Shown here: positions 1 to 8,644 of the stretch, in pieces
How the letters are laid out: each line of letters starts with the position of its first letter
How positions within the stretch are numbered: position 1 is the first letter of the stretch
Assembly: GCA_964645815.1 (NCBI GenBank)
Contig: CAZYCR010000003.1
Coordinates: 1-36,930, forward strand
Length of the DNA stretch: 36,930 bases
Reading direction: 5' to 3'
Source of the DNA: JAHISC01 sp964645815
GTDB lineage: Bacteria; Patescibacteriota; Patescibacteriia; UBA9934
Position numbers and translations under genes: made by a program
Notes under the pieces: generated by a model
What the model saw: only the letters and a program-made list of their open reading frames with translations
What the model was told of the DNA's origin: nothing
The model's database searches: none

Positions 1-20
1 CTATTTTTGTTTGTATAAAT

Positions 21-50
21 TTGTAATAACCAGCATTTTTTTTATATAAT
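21..50 (+). promoter_or_regulatory. parA promoter, near-leaderless
   Basis: TTGTAA (21-26) and a perfect TATAAT (45-50) are separated by 18 bp. The predicted transcription start is about 57, only some 5 nt before the ATG at 62. No Shine-Dalgarno fits in that leader, so the mRNA is probably leaderless or nearly so. This also argues against the upstream TTG at 50, which overlaps the -10 box. Confidence 0.6.
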
Positions 51-61
51 TGTCCCGTCTT

Positions 62-823
62 ATGGCACAAATGGTTTCGATCGTTAATCAAAAGGGAGGG
101 GTGGGAAAATCAACGACCGCCATTAATTTGGCTGCTTTTTTAGCTAGTTTGGGAAAGTTTGTGCTTTTGGTTGATTTGGATCCGCAAGGCAATGCCTCGA
201 GTGGTCTTGGTTTAAATATCTCAGATCTCCGAGGTACTTACGAAGCCATGGCCGGAACTCATTCGGCCAAAGATTTGGTCGTCAAAACTAATCACGAAGG
301 ACTTTTTGTGTTGCCGGCTAATCCAAATTTGGCCGGAGCTTCTGTGGAATTGGTTAACGAAATTAATCGTGAACGGAAGTTACACAATGCGCTTTTGGAA
401 ATTAGAAATGATTTTGATTATATATTGATCGATAATCCACCTTCTCTTGGCATGTTGACGATTAATGGTTTAGTGGCGGCTGACAGTGTGCTAATTCCGG
501 TGCAAGCTGAATATTATGCTTTGGAAGGCATGGGGCAACTCATGAATACTATCAATTTGATCAAGCAGTCAATTAAACCAGAGCTTGAAATTATGGGTGC
601 AGTGATCACCATGTTTGATTCAAGAACCAGACTTTCAAACCAAGTACTGGAGGAATTGTATAAATATTTTCCAGAGAAGATTTTCCGAGCAGTTATTCCG
701 CGCAGCATTCGTTTGGCTGAAGCACCAAGTTTTGGCCAGTCAATTTTACACTACGATCCAGCTTCAAAAGCCGCTCGGGCTTATGAGCGGTTGGCCAACG
801 AGTTTTTAATGAGAGAAAAATAA
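62..823 (+). CDS. parA: ParA/Soj-family chromosome partitioning ATPase
   Basis: A 253-residue Walker-type partition ATPase that drives segregation of replicated DNA by ATP-dependent binding to the nucleoid and stimulation by ParB. The deviant Walker A motif KGGVGKST with its signature lysine lies near the N-terminus, followed by the Walker A' segment VDLDPQGNAS and a Walker B-like ILIDNPPSLG. Length matches chromosomal Soj/ParA proteins. The ATG at 62 is preferred to the in-frame TTG at 50 because the TTG overlaps the -10 box. parB follows after a single base, so the two are co-transcribed and probably translationally coupled. The family and the parAB order are typical of the chromosomal origin region, but no parS or oriC was found here. 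Confidence 0.95.
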   Translation: MAQMVSIVNQKGGVGKSTTAINLAAFLASLGKFVLLVDLDPQGNASSGLGLNISDLRGTYEAMAGTHSAKDLVVKTNHEGLFVLPANPNLAGASVELVNEINRERKLHNALLEIRNDFDYILIDNPPSLGMLTINGLVAADSVLIPVQAEYYALEGMGQLMNTINLIKQSIKPELEIMGAVITMFDSRTRLSNQVLEELYKYFPEKIFRAVIPRSIRLAEAPSFGQSILHYDPASKAARAYERLANEFLMREK

Positions 824-824
824 T

Positions 825-1682
825 ATGCCATCACCACAAGGAGGATTGGGACGAGGCTTAGGTGCCTTGATCCCGCAAAAAATTGCCCCAGAACCAGATA
901 CTGATGCCGGTCGTGCAGCCAATGCCGGGGTCAGTCAAGTTTCGGTCGACAATATTGTTGCTAATCCGCACCAGCCGCGTAAGAATTTCGCTTCGTCTGA
1001 TTTGGAAGATTTGTTGTCTTCAATCAAAGAACACGGTGTTTTGATGCCGTTGGTGGTCACAGATAGAGGAGATGGTACTTATGAATTAATTGCTGGTGAA
1101 AGACGTCTGCGAGCTTCAAAGATGTTGGGTTTGAAAAATGTGCCGGTAGTTGTTCGCAGTGCCACAGAACAACAAAAATTAGAATTAGCTTTGATCGAAA
1201 ACATTCAACGCGCTGATCTAGATCCAGTTGAGGAAGCGCAAGCGTATCAGGCTTTAGTTGATCAGTTTTCATTAAAACAAGAAGAGGTTGCGGCCAGAGT
1301 CGGTAAGAGCCGATCGCATGTAACCAACACCATGCGCTTGTTGGAGCTTGATCCTGAAGTTCTCGATGCGCTGTCATCGGGAAAAATTAGCCGAAGTCAT
1401 GCCAGGACTTTGTTGGCTGAATCAAACCTGGAGAAGAGAAAAGCATTATTCAAAGAAATGCTTCAAGGTGGGATGACTGTCCGGGAAGCTGAAGCTAGAG
1501 CCGGCAATCAAGCTCGAGAAAAGAAGGCTAAGGATCCTAATGTTGCTGCGCTCGAGAGTCAGTTACGGGAGGCCTTGGGCACCAAAGTAGAACTTTCCAT
1601 GAAAGGAAACGCCGGGAAGCTGATTGTCCATTTTTACTCGAAAGAGGAACTGAAAAATATTATTGAAAGATTAGAGGAATAA
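825..1682 (+). CDS. parB: ParB/Spo0J-family partitioning protein
   Basis: A 285-residue centromere-binding protein that loads on parS and spreads as a CTP-dependent clamp, stimulating ParA. A Gly-rich N-terminal tail (GGLGRGLGALIP, the ParA-stimulating region in the family) leads into the ParB/Srx domain, with box I GERRLRAS and box II ENIQRADLDP, the nucleotide-binding signatures. A helix-turn-helix follows (EEVAARVGKSRSHVTN). The C-terminal 60 residues form the short dimerisation domain. The start lies one base after the parA stop (TAA-T-ATG). A hairpin terminator closes the operon. I did not see a parS-like 16-bp palindrome, so its target is probably outside the window. Confidence 0.95.
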   Translation: MPSPQGGLGRGLGALIPQKIAPEPDTDAGRAANAGVSQVSVDNIVANPHQPRKNFASSDLEDLLSSIKEHGVLMPLVVTDRGDGTYELIAGERRLRASKMLGLKNVPVVVRSATEQQKLELALIENIQRADLDPVEEAQAYQALVDQFSLKQEEVAARVGKSRSHVTNTMRLLELDPEVLDALSSGKISRSHARTLLAESNLEKRKALFKEMLQGGMTVREAEARAGNQAREKKAKDPNVAALESQLREALGTKVELSMKGNAGKLIVHFYSKEELKNIIERLEE

Positions 1683-1713
1683 ACGAGCCACGGAGTTCGT
1701 TTATTCGAAAAGA

Positions 1714-1747
1714 AACACCCCGCCACATGGAACGAGGTGTTTTTTGG
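1714..1747 (+). terminator. parAB rho-independent terminator
   Basis: AAACACC (1714-1720) pairs with GGTGTTT (1737-1743), extended by a CG/CG step beyond one mismatch, and runs into a T tract. It lies between the convergent parB and the minus-strand gene ending at 1755, and may serve both weakly. Confidence 0.7.
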
Positions 1748-1754
1748 AATAATG

Positions 1755-2123
1755 TTATTTATTTCGATTTTTGATGAAATTAAATAGTTTTGCTGTGATT
1801 AAGAAAAAAAGCCCGAGGTAGAAAGCAAAACTGAAGTGGATCATTAAGAATTCGAACCACTGCGCTGGACCAGAGTCTAATCCAAGTCCTGCGCACCAGC
1901 TTGTTGCGGTGTAAGGATCGCTAATAAGACAAACTGGATAGAGAATAATTGAAGTTGAGAAAATACCAGTAAGAATCGGAATTTTGATAATTGCGACAAC
2001 CAGATCTGGTAATGAGAAAGAATAATAAAAAGAAGTGACGGTAAATAAAAGAGAAATTAAAAAACCGATTAGAGCGCCAATACCACCAATGAGTATTTCT
2101 TTTTTTGTGAAAAACTTTTTCAT
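1755..2123 (-). CDS. Small membrane protein, unknown function
   Basis: A 122-residue hydrophobic protein with a short basic N-terminus (MKKFFTKKE) and about three predicted membrane spans: roughly residues 11-33, 40-66 and 90-115. Between the last two is a polar loop with two Cys and an Asp-Pro-Tyr sequence. A basic tail (KNRNK) ends the protein, suggesting a cytoplasmic C-terminus. It resembles small uncharacterised patescibacterial membrane proteins in composition, but I recognise no family. Its ATG lies one base after the rel stop codon (TGA-T-ATG), so it should be co-transcribed and translationally coupled with rel. That does not establish a role in stringent response. Confidence 0.7.
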   Translation of the reverse strand: MKKFFTKKEILIGGIGALIGFLISLLFTVTSFYYSFSLPDLVVAIIKIPILTGIFSTSIILYPVCLISDPYTATSWCAGLGLDSGPAQWFEFLMIHFSFAFYLGLFFLITAKLFNFIKNRNK

Positions 2124-2124
2124 A

Positions 2125-3612
2125 TCATCGCTTCATTAAGCTGCGCAAGATTGATTTTTTGCCGCCACGCAAAGCGTCTTTGATTTTACTACGTGCGTGG
2201 TGAGTTTTAACAAATTTGAGCCAATCGGCATTCGGTGTCCGGCGGTTTTTGTCGACCACAATTTCACACATGTCACCAGACTTTAACTCAGTGTCGAGGT
2301 TAGCAATTTGGTGATTGATCCTGGCGGCCGTGGCTTTGTTTCCAACGTCGGTGTGGACATGGTAGGCAAAATCAACCGGTGTTGACCCAACAGGCAAATC
2401 AAAAACGTCACCGTTTGGTGTGAAGACAAAAATCCGATCTTGAAACATGTCGAGCTTTAACTCATTGAGGCGCTCAATAAAATCTGATTCTTTTAATTCC
2501 TTTTGCACCTTTGTTAATTCTTCCATCCACTTCACTTTCTTCTCTCGAATTTTTTGACCTTCTTTATAACGCCAGTGGGCAGCCACACCGTATTCAGCTT
2601 CTTCATGCATTTCTACAGTTCTAATCTGGAATTCCATAATTGAACCATCGTCAGAAAAAACAGTGGTGTGGAGCGATTGATAACCGTTTGGTTTAGGCTG
2701 CGCAATATAATCTTTAATACGGCCGGAAAGTGGTTTGTACATGCCGTGTAAAATACCCAGAGCCGCATAACAATCGGTAACGTCATTAACAATAATGCGC
2801 AGGGCCACAATATCGTAGATTTTGTTGATGTCGTTGTTGTAGCGCAGGAGTTTGCGGTAAAGGCTATAGCAGAATTTGATCCGTCCGTGGACGTTTTGTG
2901 GCGCAATGTCGTGCTTTAAAAGTTCACGCTCAACATCGTGCATGGCATTGTTCATGGCCGGACCGAATTTTTTTACTCGCTGCTCCAAAAGATGTTTGGT
3001 CCAGTTATATTCTTTTGGTTGTAGATACTTGAAGCTGTAATCCTCGAACAAACCGCGGTATTCTCCCATTCCCAATCGATTGGCAATTGGAGCATAGATT
3101 TCCATGACTTCGTTGGCGATTCGGGTCCGCTTTTGTTCAGGCAAAACATAGAGAGTTTCCATGTTGTGCATGCGGTCAGCAAATTTAATAAAGATAACCC
3201 GAACGTCTTCAGCCATGGCAATGAACATCTTACGCAAATTTTCCACGTAACGCTCAATACCGCGATACTGCACATGACCAAGTTTGGTGACACTTTGGAC
3301 CATGCCAACGACGTCAGCGCCAAATTGACTTTCCAGATCTTCGGCAGTGACGTCGGCATCTTCTAAAACGTCGTGTAAAAGACCAGCCGTGATAACTTCC
3401 GCCGGCAAGAGCAACTGAGCTAGTTTCATGCCAGTGGCGAAACAATGGTTGAAATACGGCTCGCCAGTGAAACGGGTTTGGTTCTCATGAGCCTTTTTGG
3501 CAACATTATAGGCCTTTTTAATGAGTGCACGGTCTTCATCTGAATAACGCTCACCTTCCAAAAGGGAGGAGAGTCTGGAAAAATCGGTATTTGAGCTAAT
3601 ATTTAGTGGCAT
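2125..3612 (-). CDS. rel: RelA/SpoT-family (p)ppGpp synthetase/hydrolase, short form
   Basis: A 495-residue bifunctional-type stringent-response enzyme. The N-terminal HD hydrolase domain keeps its metal-binding residues (H56, H80-D81 in HDVLED) and the KFADRMHNMETL helix around 143-154. The synthetase domain (about 240-350) has GRIKFCYSLYRK for pyrophosphate-donor binding and PNGYQSLHTT. The TGS domain (about 392-455) begins at RIFVFTPNGDV. The protein stops soon after TGS, whereas long Rel/SpoT proteins of about 700-740 residues carry helical, zinc-finger and ACT domains. Ribosome-coupled regulation may therefore differ. It could make and hydrolyse (p)ppGpp, because both catalytic regions look intact. 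A small membrane protein follows one base downstream. Confidence 0.93.
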   Translation of the reverse strand: MPLNISSNTDFSRLSSLLEGERYSDEDRALIKKAYNVAKKAHENQTRFTGEPYFNHCFATGMKLAQLLLPAEVITAGLLHDVLEDADVTAEDLESQFGADVVGMVQSVTKLGHVQYRGIERYVENLRKMFIAMAEDVRVIFIKFADRMHNMETLYVLPEQKRTRIANEVMEIYAPIANRLGMGEYRGLFEDYSFKYLQPKEYNWTKHLLEQRVKKFGPAMNNAMHDVERELLKHDIAPQNVHGRIKFCYSLYRKLLRYNNDINKIYDIVALRIIVNDVTDCYAALGILHGMYKPLSGRIKDYIAQPKPNGYQSLHTTVFSDDGSIMEFQIRTVEMHEEAEYGVAAHWRYKEGQKIREKKVKWMEELTKVQKELKESDFIERLNELKLDMFQDRIFVFTPNGDVFDLPVGSTPVDFAYHVHTDVGNKATAARINHQIANLDTELKSGDMCEIVVDKNRRTPNADWLKFVKTHHARSKIKDALRGGKKSILRSLMKR

Positions 3613-3630
3613 AACCTTCTAACAGGTTAT
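3611..3630. promoter_or_regulatory. Inverted repeat at the rel start codon
   Basis: ATAACC (3611-3616) and GGTTAT (3625-3630) form a 6-bp inverted repeat with an 8-bp centre, overlapping the rel initiation codon (3610-3612, minus strand). It could be an operator or a small mRNA hairpin masking the start. At 6 bp per arm, chance is a real possibility. Confidence 0.3.
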
Positions 3631-3689
3631 CGCTCTTCTTGTCTTGGTGCAAGTATTTTTGGTAAACTTAACCATAATAATTATGCTTT

Positions 3690-4994
3690 ATGAATAAAAT
3701 TATCGGCGAGGGAGGTTATCGAGAACCTGGCAGGATACCGGTTGAGGCCAGGAAAATAAAAGATTATGGTTATGTCAGCTCTGATGATGAGGTTGAAATG
3801 TTGACCGAAGAAGAAGAGCGGACTGAACGTGAACGCCAAGCGGCAGAGAAATTGGCAGAAGAACAAAGAGACGATGTGGAAATGCCAGCACCGGTTGATT
3901 ATGAATTGCCTCAGCCAGAATCAGAAGCTGACAGAGCTGCTCGACTTCAGGATATTGAACTAAAAGTAATTAATGATCCAGAGACAATCCCTGAACAGAA
4001 GGCGATCGATTCTAAGACAGAAGCCGAATACGTAAAAAATTATTTACCGGCTAAGATTGAAAAGGCTAGTCTTGAAAGCGATCAGAAACAGCTTACAGAA
4101 TATTTCAAAGAATTGAGTGATAGAATGCAGCGTTTACAAGCGGTAAAAGGTGGTGCTCAAGAATTTGATTTTGGCAAATTTACAACCGTTGTTAAAAACG
4201 TCAAAGAAAAAATGGCAGATAATGCTGTTAAGATTCAAGCTGCAGAGAAGCGAATTGCACTTTTTGAAGAGCATCTCCGTCAAGCTGAGAGCAGAGATTC
4301 TTTGGTTTTTCCCGGAGTTGAATCAGCAGAAGAACAACAGGCGAGAGTTGAAAACGCGGAGATGGATGCTTTAGAGGGCAGGGGAATTTTTAATCTTGAA
4401 ACTGCAAAACAATTAGGTCTAGAGGCTGAGCAAGAGCCTTATCTTAAAGCAAGACAAAAATTGTTTGTGATAAAAAGCGATATTAAAGTCATGCAGAACT
4501 ACTTAACAAGATTGCGCGAGCGTAATGCAGATTTGAAAGCGCGAGGAATCGTAGATGTTTACGCCGATAAAGCACAAGAAATTGAGGCAGCGATTAAAGC
4601 AGAAATGGATGAAAAGAATAAAGAAGTAAAAGAATTGACTACGCAACTTGATGCTTTTGAAGATATGGTGCGGCGAGAGATCCATCGTCGGGAAACTGGT
4701 ATGCCGGCAACTACTAATCAAGAAGCTTTTAAAGATGCAGCTAAAGATTTGGCGGTAATGACAGCCAAAGCCGGTGCTTATGGCGCTGGTGTTGCGGCAA
4801 CTGTGGGAGCTTTAATGGTTAAGAAAACCGGCGAAGCAGGTATTAAAGGAGCTAAAAAAATTGCGGCTGCGCCAGGTGCAGCTGTTCGAGGTGCTGGTAC
4901 GGCGGGAGCGCTCGGCAGTGGCTTCTTCTTGGGATCTTTGGTTGCTTTTGGCAAAGCGATTCGAGAAGCTTTCTTCCCAAATCGAAATAAGTAG
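3690..4994 (+). CDS. Long coiled-coil protein with glycine/alanine-rich hydrophobic C-terminus, unknown function
   Basis: A 434-residue highly charged protein that I cannot assign to a family. The first ~40 residues are polar. Residues ~45-335 are dominated by Glu/Lys/Gln/Ala heptad-like sequence, consistent with long coiled coils interrupted by a Pro-containing segment near residue 90. The C-terminus (from about 345) is different: Ala/Gly-rich and weakly hydrophobic (AGAYGAGVAATVGALMV, then GAGTAGALGSGFFLGSLVAF), perhaps a membrane-associating helical hairpin, ending in a basic tail. It stands alone, divergent from rel and convergent with topA, with a strong terminator. A CATAAT -10-like box (3673-3678) precedes the ATG by 11 nt. 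It may be a cell-envelope or cytoskeletal scaffold, but that is a guess from shape alone. Confidence 0.75.
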   Translation: MNKIIGEGGYREPGRIPVEARKIKDYGYVSSDDEVEMLTEEEERTERERQAAEKLAEEQRDDVEMPAPVDYELPQPESEADRAARLQDIELKVINDPETIPEQKAIDSKTEAEYVKNYLPAKIEKASLESDQKQLTEYFKELSDRMQRLQAVKGGAQEFDFGKFTTVVKNVKEKMADNAVKIQAAEKRIALFEEHLRQAESRDSLVFPGVESAEEQQARVENAEMDALEGRGIFNLETAKQLGLEAEQEPYLKARQKLFVIKSDIKVMQNYLTRLRERNADLKARGIVDVYADKAQEIEAAIKAEMDEKNKEVKELTTQLDAFEDMVRREIHRRETGMPATTNQEAFKDAAKDLAVMTAKAGAYGAGVAATVGALMVKKTGEAGIKGAKKIAAAPGAAVRGAGTAGALGSGFFLGSLVAFGKAIREAFFPNRNK

Positions 4995-5001
4995 AAAATA
5001 A

Positions 5002-5038
5002 ATTCGGCTCTGGTTTGTACCAAGAGCCGAATTTTTAT
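5002..5038. terminator. Bidirectional terminator between coiled-coil gene and topA
   Basis: A perfect 10-bp stem, ATTCGGCTCT (5002-5011) with AGAGCCGAAT (5023-5032), has an 11-nt loop. It is followed by T-rich sequence on the plus strand and by TTTATTTTC on the minus strand, so it serves both convergent genes. The topA stop codon (5035-5037) lies within the plus-strand T tract. Confidence 0.85.
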
Positions 5039-7311
5039 TTACTCTTTCTACCCCAATTTCGTTTCGGGGCGTGTCGTTTCTTTTCTAAAAGTTCAACTGC
5101 TTCCTCTAGGGTAATGCTTTCTGGTTCAGTGCCTTTGCGAATTGAAACATTAGTTTTTCCGTCAGTAATGTATGGCCCATAGCGTCCGACTTTGACTTGA
5201 ATCTCGCCGCCGCTATTTGGATCTTTGCCAAGTTCAGAGATTGGAGTTTGTTGTTGTTTTTTAAGTTCTGCGGCCGCGGAAATAATTTGTCGCGCCTCAG
5301 CCTCAGTAACGGTCAAAACATTATAATCGTCTGGCAAGGAAGCGTTGGTTTTTCCTGCTTTCAAATATGGTCCGTACGGTCCAATTTGGGCCGTGATTTC
5401 AGTACCATCAATTAGAGAGCCAACGGTTCGTGGAAGTTCCATGAGTTTCAGGGCTTCTTCCAAAGTTACCGATTCGGCATTCATGGTTTTTGGCAGTGAA
5501 ACCATTTTTGGTTTGTTGATCTTGGCTTTTCGATCTTCTTCGCTCCACTCGCCAAGTTGTAAATAAGGTCCAAAACGGCCGGTTCGAGCAATAATTATTT
5601 TACCGGTTTCCGGATCAGGACCAAGCTCGCGAGATGGCATGACATCTTCGCGTGAAAGATCTTTAGACTTTTCTTCCAGGTTTTGATGGAACGGACCATA
5701 GAAAGCCTCGAGCATCGGCACCCAATCAATTTGACCCTCAGCAATTTCATCGAGTGATTTTTCCATTGTTGCCGTAAAGTCGTAGTCAACAATGTCTTTA
5801 AAGTGCTCCATGAGGAGATCTGTGACAACAAAAGCGATATCGGTTGGAAATAGTTTTTTATTGTCGTCCCGATCAACATAGCCGCGATCGATAATTGTAC
5901 TAATCGTCGGTGCGTAAGTTGAAGGTCGGCCAATACCATAGTCTTCCAACTCTTTAATCAAAGTCGCATCTGAATAACGAGCTGGCGGTTCAGTAAAGTG
6001 TTGCTTTGGTTCAATTGTTTTTGCAACGACTGTATCCTTTTCTGAAAGTTCAGGCAGTAACTTCTCAGTGGCGTTTTTGTAGACTTTCATAAAGCCATCG
6101 AAAACGATCACGCTGCCATTAGCGCGGAAAGTATAATCTTTGGCTTCCAAATCAACAGCCGTTCTTTCCAGTTTGGCCGATGGCAGTTGGCTAGCCACGG
6201 TGCGGCGCCAGATCAAATCGTAAAGTTTAAACATCTGGGCATCTACTTTTCCTTCGAGAGCTTCTGGAGTGAGGGTGACATCGGTTGGCCGGATTGCTTC
6301 GTGAGCTTCTTGAGCGCCTTTGGTGGTAGTTTTATAAGTGATTGGGCCTTTGGCATAGGCAGCACCAAAGTTACTAGAAATGAAATCCTGTGCTTCAGCC
6401 AAAAACTTATCAGCCAAGTTAACGGAGTCGGTACGCATGTAAGTAATGCGACCTGTTTCGTATAATTTTTGTGCCAGTTGCATTGTCTGCTTGGCGCTGA
6501 AACCAAATTTGTTGTTTGCTTCTTGTTGCAAAACAGAGGTTTTCAATGGTGTTGGTGCTTTACGGGTTGCTTGTTTTTTACTAACCGCAGTAACGGTAAA
6601 AGGTTGATCTTTAACAGCTTGAACGATCGCTTCCGCTGCTTCTTGAGTTTTAATTTCCAGTTTTTTGACAGCCTTACCTTTAATGGCCTGAAGTTTACCT
6701 TCGAATTCAGTGTTGTTTTTAGAAAATAAACCATCGATTGTCCAATACTCCTCACTCTTAAAAGCCAAACGTTCTCGCTCACGCTCAACTATTAGGCGCA
6801 CGGCAACTGATTGGACACGACCGGCAGAAAGTCCACGACGAACTTTTTTCCAAAGAAAAGGAGAAAGTTCGTAACCAACGATACGGTCGAGAATTCGTCG
6901 AGTTTGCTGAGCGTCAACCAAATCCATGGCAAGATGTCGTGGCTGGGTTAGCGCATCTTCAATAGCTGCTTTAGTGATTTCGTGGAAAGTAATTCGTTTT
7001 GCTTTTTCCGGATCGAGCCCTAAGATCTCGGCAATATGCCAAGCGATCGCTTCTCCTTCTCGGTCTTCGTCAGTCGCCAGATAGATTTCGTTGGCGGTTT
7101 TGGCAGCGGTCTTTAATTCAGTGACCCGTTTCTTTTTATCGGCTGGAATAACGTATTTTGGTTCAAAACCATTATTAAAATCCACACCCATCTCTTTAGT
7201 AGGAAGATCACGGATGTGGCCAAATGAAGAAATGACCTGATAGTCTTTGCCTAAAAATTTCTTGATTGTTCGAGCTTTTGTTGGAGACTCGACAATTAAA
7301 AGTTTGCTCAT
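5035..7311 (-). CDS. topA: DNA topoisomerase I (type IA)
   Basis: A 758-residue type IA topoisomerase that relaxes negative supercoils through a 5'-phosphotyrosine intermediate. The Toprim domain begins at LLIVESPTKART (Glu8) and contains the acidic cluster ATDEDREGE (D81, D83). The active-site tyrosine is Y291 in GRITYMRTDS. The C-terminus has three repeats of the topoisomerase C-terminal type (each with a GRFGPYL/GPYGPYL/GRYGPYI core) instead of the Cys4 zinc ribbons of E. coli TopA, followed by a basic tail. I use the ATG at 7311. An in-frame ATG at 7329 would start upstream of the predicted transcription start. It is the last gene of the minus-strand housekeeping cluster. Confidence 0.95.
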   Translation of the reverse strand: MSKLLIVESPTKARTIKKFLGKDYQVISSFGHIRDLPTKEMGVDFNNGFEPKYVIPADKKKRVTELKTAAKTANEIYLATDEDREGEAIAWHIAEILGLDPEKAKRITFHEITKAAIEDALTQPRHLAMDLVDAQQTRRILDRIVGYELSPFLWKKVRRGLSAGRVQSVAVRLIVERERERLAFKSEEYWTIDGLFSKNNTEFEGKLQAIKGKAVKKLEIKTQEAAEAIVQAVKDQPFTVTAVSKKQATRKAPTPLKTSVLQQEANNKFGFSAKQTMQLAQKLYETGRITYMRTDSVNLADKFLAEAQDFISSNFGAAYAKGPITYKTTTKGAQEAHEAIRPTDVTLTPEALEGKVDAQMFKLYDLIWRRTVASQLPSAKLERTAVDLEAKDYTFRANGSVIVFDGFMKVYKNATEKLLPELSEKDTVVAKTIEPKQHFTEPPARYSDATLIKELEDYGIGRPSTYAPTISTIIDRGYVDRDDNKKLFPTDIAFVVTDLLMEHFKDIVDYDFTATMEKSLDEIAEGQIDWVPMLEAFYGPFHQNLEEKSKDLSREDVMPSRELGPDPETGKIIIARTGRFGPYLQLGEWSEEDRKAKINKPKMVSLPKTMNAESVTLEEALKLMELPRTVGSLIDGTEITAQIGPYGPYLKAGKTNASLPDDYNVLTVTEAEARQIISAAAELKKQQQTPISELGKDPNSGGEIQVKVGRYGPYITDGKTNVSIRKGTEPESITLEEAVELLEKKRHAPKRNWGRKSK

Positions 7312-7320
7312 AACGCTGGC

Positions 7321-7349
7321 ATAATGCAAAGGTTCGCGAAATTTGTCAA
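7321..7349 (-). promoter_or_regulatory. topA promoter, leaderless type
   Basis: On the minus strand, a perfect TTGACA (7344-7349) and CATTAT (7321-7326) are 17 bp apart, with the topA ATG 9 nt beyond the -10. The -35 overlaps the last codons of folC. topA can thus be transcribed independently of the upstream cluster, with almost no 5' leader. Confidence 0.65.
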
Positions 7350-8626
7350 ATAGGGAAGCTGGAACGGTGCTTTAAGATCTCACTTTCCGGAATCCAGAAA
7401 CTGCGCATTTCTCCAGAGAGGAACAAGGAGCCAGTGACTACAATAATCTCATCATCCTGACGCAGTTTTTTAACGTGTTTTAAGGCGTCCTTATGATCGA
7501 TAAAATAGCCAGCTCTTTTTTGTTTTGGTACTTGTTTGAGAAGGTCAGCCGGATTAGCAGCTTTCCGAAATTCCATACTGAACCTGGTTGTGGTCACTGA
7601 AACAACAACCGGCACCAATTGTTTCATCATTTCATCGGCTTCTTTGTTGGCAGCACAGCCAAAAATCAGACGGACCGGTTTGCCAAGCTTTTTGATACGC
7701 TCAACTGTAGAGGCAATCTTAGCAGGGGAATGAGCACCATCGAGAATAATTTGTGGGCGTTTCTGAATTGTTTCAAAACGACACGGTAAGCTCTTAATTT
7801 TTTTCATGGCGCGCTTGATTACGGCATCTGCGACACCGATCTCTTTAGCTGCTCGCTCGGCTAGTGCAGCATTGTGCTGTTGGTGGCTACCGAAATTTTC
7901 ATCAATCTTATTGCCAGTTGGTGCAGGGATAAAAAATAGTGCCGCTTGTTCTTTAATAGCTTCCTTGGTGAAGATTTTTTTAAGCGACGGTCTGGTTTCA
8001 CCACAAAGCACCGTAGAACCTTTTTTAATGATCCCGGCTTTTTCGTAAGCAATCAAAGATAGGGAATCGCCCAAGATATCTGTGTGGTCTTTATTAATGT
8101 TGGTAATGATAGCCACGACCGGCCGAGGAATGATATTTGTTGCATCCCAGCGTCCGCCGCAGCCGGCTTCCAAAATACACCAATCCACTCCGGCTTTTTT
8201 CATTGAATAGATTGCCAAGCAGGTTGCCAGTTCAAAGAAAGATAAAATTTCTCCGGTCGCTAAAAATTTTTGAAACTCATTCAAAATAAAACGCATCTGT
8301 TTGGCGAGAACATTGGGATCCATGAGTCCATTGTCCAAACGAAAACGTTCCAGAAAACTGGTTGTGTGTGGTGAGAGATAAGTACCAACTTTTTGTCCAT
8401 CCTCGACTAAAATCTGATGGATCATGTTGGCTGTTGAGCCTTTGCCGCTGGTGCCGGTAATGTGGATGAAGTCGAGATGCTTTTCAGGATTGCCAATTTG
8501 ATTCAGAAAAGCCTCGAGTCTTTGCTGCGATCGCAAAAGTTCTGCTTTTGAATCTGAAAATTGTTTGAGCTGCAAATTATTCAAAGAGAGCATCTCTTGA
8601 TAGGCTCGTAGAAAGGCATGTTGCAT
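7346..8626 (-). CDS. folC: Folylpolyglutamate/dihydrofolate synthase family (Mur ligase superfamily)
   Basis: A 426-residue cytosolic ATP-dependent ligase that adds glutamate to folates (and in some bacteria makes dihydrofolate). The FolC-type P-loop reads HITGTSGKGSTAN, followed by GTYLSPHTTSFLERF. The central ATPase domain has ILEAGCGGRWDATN and INKDHTDILG. The C-terminal Mur-ligase domain starts at ILDGAHSPAK, in place of the usual DGAHNP. Length is typical. It lies 18 nt downstream of dprA with a -10-like box in the gap. Many reduced patescibacterial genomes lack complete folate synthesis, so the physiological substrate may be scavenged folate. That point is inference. Confidence 0.9.
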   Translation of the reverse strand: MQHAFLRAYQEMLSLNNLQLKQFSDSKAELLRSQQRLEAFLNQIGNPEKHLDFIHITGTSGKGSTANMIHQILVEDGQKVGTYLSPHTTSFLERFRLDNGLMDPNVLAKQMRFILNEFQKFLATGEILSFFELATCLAIYSMKKAGVDWCILEAGCGGRWDATNIIPRPVVAIITNINKDHTDILGDSLSLIAYEKAGIIKKGSTVLCGETRPSLKKIFTKEAIKEQAALFFIPAPTGNKIDENFGSHQQHNAALAERAAKEIGVADAVIKRAMKKIKSLPCRFETIQKRPQIILDGAHSPAKIASTVERIKKLGKPVRLIFGCAANKEADEMMKQLVPVVVSVTTTRFSMEFRKAANPADLLKQVPKQKRAGYFIDHKDALKHVKKLRQDDEIIVVTGSLFLSGEMRSFWIPESEILKHRSSFPI

Positions 8627-8635
8627 AGCGAGAAT

Positions 8636-8641
8636 ATTGTA
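8636..8641 (-). promoter_or_regulatory. Candidate folC -10 box
   Basis: TACAAT on the minus strand lies 9 nt before the folC ATG, in the short dprA-folC gap. The sequence 17 bp upstream (TGTACT) is a poor -35, so this is supported mainly by the same -10-to-ATG geometry seen at parA, topA, lepB and hsdM. Confidence 0.4.
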
Positions 8642-8644
8642 GCG

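Noticed and set aside
50..61. TTG at 50 as the parA start
   Set aside because: It overlaps the TATAAT -10 box, and the ATG at 62 gives the standard ParA N-terminus.
1..1750. Possible parS site or replication origin near parAB
   Set aside because: I looked for the GTTTCACGTGAAAC-type palindrome and DnaA-box clusters by eye and saw none; the origin is probably outside the window.
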